Shown one piece after another: positions 62,511 to 64,000 of a stretch of DNA of 64,000 nucleotides. The stretch's first letter is position 1, and each line of letters opens with the position of its first letter. Source of the DNA: Prorocentrum cordatum. Its lineage: Eukaryota; Sar; Dinophyceae; Prorocentrales; Prorocentraceae. Where the stretch lies: positions 898,002 through 962,001 of the forward strand of contig CAUYUJ010012780.1 in NCBI GenBank assembly GCA_963575745.1. Direction: 5' to 3'. Below the pieces are notes generated by a model. The model had not been told where the DNA came from and made no database searches. It saw nothing but the letters and a program-made list of their open reading frames with translations. The position numbers were made by a program, and so were the translations under genes.

Positions 62511-62873
62511 ATCCATGAGGCTCCTAACCCACAGCCCAGGCACAGTGGCGGGTTGGGCCGAAGGCCACTCAACAACTTCCACGATCGTCGCAAGCTTTGA
62601 CTCCCTGTGGGGGTCGGCGAACTTGCGCAAACAGACGGGAAACCCGTGCCCGTGGGGGAGAAGCACGGAAACAGCGCTCCTCTTGTCAGTGATGGCCTCC
62701 TGGGAGGCCGCGTTGTTCAGCTCCTCGGCGCCCGCGGGGCCGTACGTTCGATGTGCAATCGCGGATGCCTTTTGCAATACATAGCTGGCGTGGCTGTTGC
62801 TTCCAAGTGGCATGCAGTGGCCCGTAGTGTCCCTGTATAGTGGGGGGGGCGCCCTCCCCAGGCCTCCCAACAT
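62511..62873 (-). other. Unassigned minus-strand reading frame
   Basis: About 120 residues without low complexity (AEELNNAASQEAITDKRSAV, PVCLRKFADPHRESKLATIV), which then run into array-derived sequence. No family recognised, no SL relic, no proven start. Possibly the end of a broken gene. Confidence 0.25.
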
Positions 62874-63344
62874 CAGGAGGGGGCAGATCCTTGGAAGTCT
62901 TCGCGGGCGCGAGTGCTGAGGACTACAGAGATGGGATGAAAGGCCAAGACAAGATTAGGCCGAACATTGGGCCTGGATCAAGCCACACGGCAAACGAAAC
63001 ATACAAAAACTCTACCCCAGACCTCCAACGCACTAGCACATAAAAAGACAGACATAATTCGCATCATGTGGCCTCTGGCGTGGGGGAGGGCGTTTTCGCA
63101 CATCCGTGGCCCTCCCTCTTGCTGCACCTCCCGGTGCGAGTTCGATCTCAACGGTTTTGTCTTCAAATGCTCAGGGAAACGCCTGGAGTGTTCAGCACAT
63201 CGCCATTAAGTAGATAAGAGCGTTCAAATACAGCTTTAAGGCGGACGCATAGAGGCAGAGGGGGGGGGTAAGTGGATAAAGACTGAAGAGGATGAGGTGA
63301 AGACAAGGGAGAAGGACGTTATTAAAGGCAGAGGAGGAAGATGG

Positions 63345-63746
63345 AATTTCATGGCCGATCGTCTATCTTCCGCCAGGCTTGTACACAGCTTGTATTTCAC
63401 AAGCGTGTCCCCGAGAGGGGCAGACGTAAACAAGAGAAACGCCACAGGTATCAAACAGCTGTTCAATCGAAACCACCTGCACAGTGCCCTGGCCAGCTTT
63501 ACTAAAGAGGAAAGAAAGAGGGAGGGTGGGAAAAACTTGAGCCCCACACGGCGGCAGGGCGGCGTCTGATCAAACAATCTTCAAACAACCCCGTCCAGTC
63601 GGACTCAAATGCATGGCCGATCGTCTATCTTCCGCCAGGCTTGTACAGTGTCTGCGTTTCACGAGCATGTCCCCGAGAGGGGCAGACGTAAATGAGAGAA
63701 ACGCCACAGCTGTTCAATCGGAACCACCGATCCCGCGAGCTGGCCC
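63345..63746 (+). repeat. Direct repeat of about 110-140 bp, two copies
   Basis: 63349-63495 and 63612-63746 share CATGGCCGATCGTCTATCTT, CCGCCAGGCTTGTACA, GTCCCCGAGAGGGGCAGACG, GAGAAACGCCACAG and CTGTTCAATCG. The second copy has a short deletion. 62874-63344 and 63747-64000 hold nothing I recognise. Confidence 0.88.
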
Positions 63747-64000
63747 AAGACATTTGCAAACACCGTCCTGAACTTCATCCAACATGAGGCCGAAGTCTCT
63801 GAACACCCATTGGTACAATAGTACACCTAAAACAAGTCACCAAAGCACGACATAAGTGATAAGGATACATCTCAGCCTTCTTGGAAGCAATATTGGAGCC
63901 TTCCATCTCGAGCGCCTTGTGAGGGACGCAGGAGAAGCTGCATGCACCCTTCCCTGGGCGTCGAAACCCCAGCGGCTGCAAATCGATATGGCAAACCAGC

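Overview
The window is nuclear DNA of a dinoflagellate. The evidence is the sequence itself: a complete copy of the dinoflagellate trans-spliced leader (DinoSL) at 16387-16408, a second copy with two mismatches on the minus strand at 53934-53955 just upstream of an intronless gene, a long GC-rich non-LTR retrotransposon with a dinoflagellate-style zinc-finger ORF1, TTTAGGG-type telomere-like DNA, very low gene density and extreme repeat content. Species cannot be fixed from sequence alone. A 100-base run of N at 5636-5735 is an assembly gap.

Layout. 1-16 kb is almost gene-free: phased TTGGG arrays, (GAT)n, (GT)n, (CCT)n and tetranucleotide tracts, two copies of a composite GGGCTATA/GGGCACCC element, and a cluster of TGTTCT-AGAACA palindromes. 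16.4-23.5 kb is a degenerate but apparently full-length LINE (DinoSL, ORF1 zinc finger and coiled coil, endonuclease, reverse transcriptase, RNase H, 3' hairpin, A-run). 23.5-29.9 kb is a large inverted repeat (arms about 1.4 and 1.1 kb) around 3.9 kb of nested palindromes. 31.6-32.8 kb holds a 165-bp tandem repeat. 34.2-34.8 kb holds a probable SRPBCC-like gene with a frameshift. 35-50 kb is mostly tandem repeats and TTGGG arrays, with segmental duplications. 51.9-53.9 kb is the one clearly intact gene, a membrane PAS-domain protein. 54-64 kb holds more arrays, a cysteine-rich gene remnant, a degenerate telomere-like tract and weak ORFs.

The most unusual system is the repeat family I call the phased TTGGG array. 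Roughly a fifth to a quarter of the window, on both strands, consists of 10- and 11-bp units beginning CTTGG, mixed so that the mean period is about 10.5 bp, one helical turn. The arrays are punctuated by recurring boxes: box M2 (GGCGGAAGGCTCGAATTTCC-like, then GGTTCG) lies about 155-215 bp before A-rich box M1 (GTCGGACAGCCGAAAAGG then AAAATCNTTCNAAAACC). Several arrays end in a shared GGGTCGAGGCAGCTG...CCCCGGGCCTG motif that runs straight into (TA)n, (GTCT)n or (GTAT)n. One copy has M1 against a 28-nt poly(A). I infer a large family of non-coding retroposon-like elements; its function is unknown.

There is no operon logic here. The two best genes and the LINE look like products of mRNA recycling: trans-splicing adds DinoSL, reverse transcription returns the message to the genome, and the leader is kept as a fossil upstream.
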